This document shows, in pieces, positions 20,567-21,338 of a stretch of 21,338 nt of DNA. Each line of letters begins with the position of its first letter. Position 1 is the first letter of the stretch. The stretch spans positions 1 through 21,338 of IMG/VR virus record IMGVR_UViG_3300036651_001424; one strand, 5' to 3'. The notes under the pieces are model-generated. The model was not told where the DNA came from and did no database searches. It saw nothing but the letters and a program-made list of their open reading frames with translations. The translations under genes were made by a program, and so were the position numbers. Origin of the DNA: a virus.

Positions 20567-21338
20567 ATGAGCGCAAGCAATACCGACAAGTTCAAAAAAC
20601 TGACCAACAACTTCAGTACTACTCTATCGAGCGCGATTGTTGGTTCTGGCGACAGCTCTATGTCGCTTGCCTCAACAACCAATCTCCCCACTGATACAGG
20701 CGCAGTATTTGTTATCGACCGCGTCAACTCATCGGGTACAGCTACGCCGAACACCCGCGAGTACGTCATCGGCACCGTTTCGGGCTCCAACGTCACTAAC
20801 CTACTACGCGGACAAGGTAACTCAACCGCCCAGGCGCACGCCACCGGTGCTGTCGTTGAGCAGGTAGTTGACCAAACCACGGTCAATGACATCATCGCCG
20901 GCATTCTCCAAGATCACGACCAACAAGGCCGCGCCAAACAGCTAACCGATACCAACGGCAACATCATCCTCGGCCTCACGCCAACCGCCAGCGCCGTCAA
21001 CCAGTTCACCCTAACCAATGCCGCAACTGGTAATGATCCAATCCAACAGGCGACGGGAACTGACTCCAATATCGGTCAAGTAAACCAGACGAAGGGCACC
21101 GGCAACTGGCGCGTCAAGGGCCGGGCTGACGGCTGGAACGACCTGTCTGGCTTTGGCAGCTTCACCTATAACGCCAATAACGGCAACAAAGAGTTCGTCG
21201 TCACGACGCCATCTGACCTCAGCTCATTCCTGACGCCTGGCCAGAAGATCATGTTTGCCCGTGGCACAGCGCCGCCAACACAGAGCATGGCATTTACCGC
21301 TGCATCGAGCCAGTACGCCACGAAGTCGTCACCGACTG
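20567..21338 (+). CDS. Tail fibre / receptor-binding-type protein (N-terminal part, runs off window)
   Basis: An uninterrupted frame of 257 codons continues past the right edge. It starts MSASNTDKFKKLTNNFSTTL; the ATG has AGGGA (20556-20560) 6 bases upstream. Residues about 30-100 form a small beta domain (REYVIGTVSGSNVTNLLRGQ, then AQAHATGAVVEQVV) of a kind found at the start of phage tail-associated proteins. Later sequence (GNIILGLTPTASAVNQFTLT, GADGWNDLSGFGSF-like) is beta-rich and Gly/Thr/Asn-rich, suiting a fibre. Its own promoter cassette and position after the nozzle support a host-attachment role. The receptor domain is outside the window. Confidence 0.7.
   Translation, partial: MSASNTDKFKKLTNNFSTTLSSAIVGSGDSSMSLASTTNLPTDTGAVFVIDRVNSSGTATPNTREYVIGTVSGSNVTNLLRGQGNSTAQAHATGAVVEQVVDQTTVNDIIAGILQDHDQQGRAKQLTDTNGNIILGLTPTASAVNQFTLTNAATGNDPIQQATGTDSNIGQVNQTKGTGNWRVKGRADGWNDLSGFGSFTYNANNGNKEFVVTTPSDLSSFLTPGQKIMFARGTAPPTQSMAFTAASSQYATKSSPT

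Noticed and set aside
1-21338. Recoded stop codons (TGA read as an amino acid)
   Set aside because: Many genes end naturally in TGA right at overlaps or ribosome sites, and reading through would fuse unrelated frames.
1-21338. tRNA genes, rRNA, CRISPR arrays, insertion sequences or attachment sites
   Set aside because: No cloverleaf, regular spacer array, transposase or terminal inverted repeats were seen by eye; non-coding gaps are all under about 130 bases.

Overview
This window is a gene-dense, single-strand stretch of a tailed-phage (or prophage) genome covering the packaging, head and tail genes. All supported genes lie on the + strand. The gene set (N4 gp56-type major capsid protein, T7-like large portal, a tail adaptor followed by a beta-rich tail nozzle, and two long internal virion proteins) points to a podovirus-like virion. 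Host: AGGAG-type ribosome binding sites, sigma70-like promoters and TGA used as a normal stop fit a bacterium with the standard code. A CAP-domain cargo gene is compatible with a Patescibacteria/Saccharibacteria-type host, but that is only a weak inference and the host cannot be fixed from this sequence.

Layout. 1-3231: packaging operon with the tail end of an upstream gene, terminase small subunit, a hidden 41-aa gene, then a terminase large subunit that exists as two separate genes (ATPase half and nuclease half) with a complete SAM-dependent sugar-type O-methyltransferase gene between them, then two small genes. Junctions from the small subunit to the nuclease half are ATGA or TAATG overlaps, suggesting translational coupling. 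3249-7716: head operon (portal, two small genes, scaffold, major capsid protein). 7739-9618: an HNH endonuclease-like gene with its own extended -10 promoter, followed by five small genes. 9618-11314: a GT-B glycosyltransferase and a CAP-domain secreted or membrane-anchored protein with its own consensus promoter. 11312-17636: two ejection/internal virion protein candidates (412 and 1647 aa). 17639-20455: tail adaptor and nozzle. 20464-end: a tail-fibre-like gene running off the window.

The most unusual regulatory signal is a repeated cassette at four operon boundaries (about 3249, 11312, 17639, 20464): a TGNTATAATATARGYAA extended -10 promoter, immediately followed by one or two short RNA hairpins whose stems covary while loops are conserved, and in three copies by a strong intrinsic terminator lying between the promoter and the first gene. 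A promoter that meets a terminator within about 65 nt only makes sense if read-through is controlled. I propose attenuation, or factor-independent antitermination in the style of HK022 put RNA. The other main observations are the split terminase hosting a methyltransferase, and the pairing of a methyltransferase and a glycosyltransferase inside virion operons, suggesting modification of a virion or host-surface glycan.
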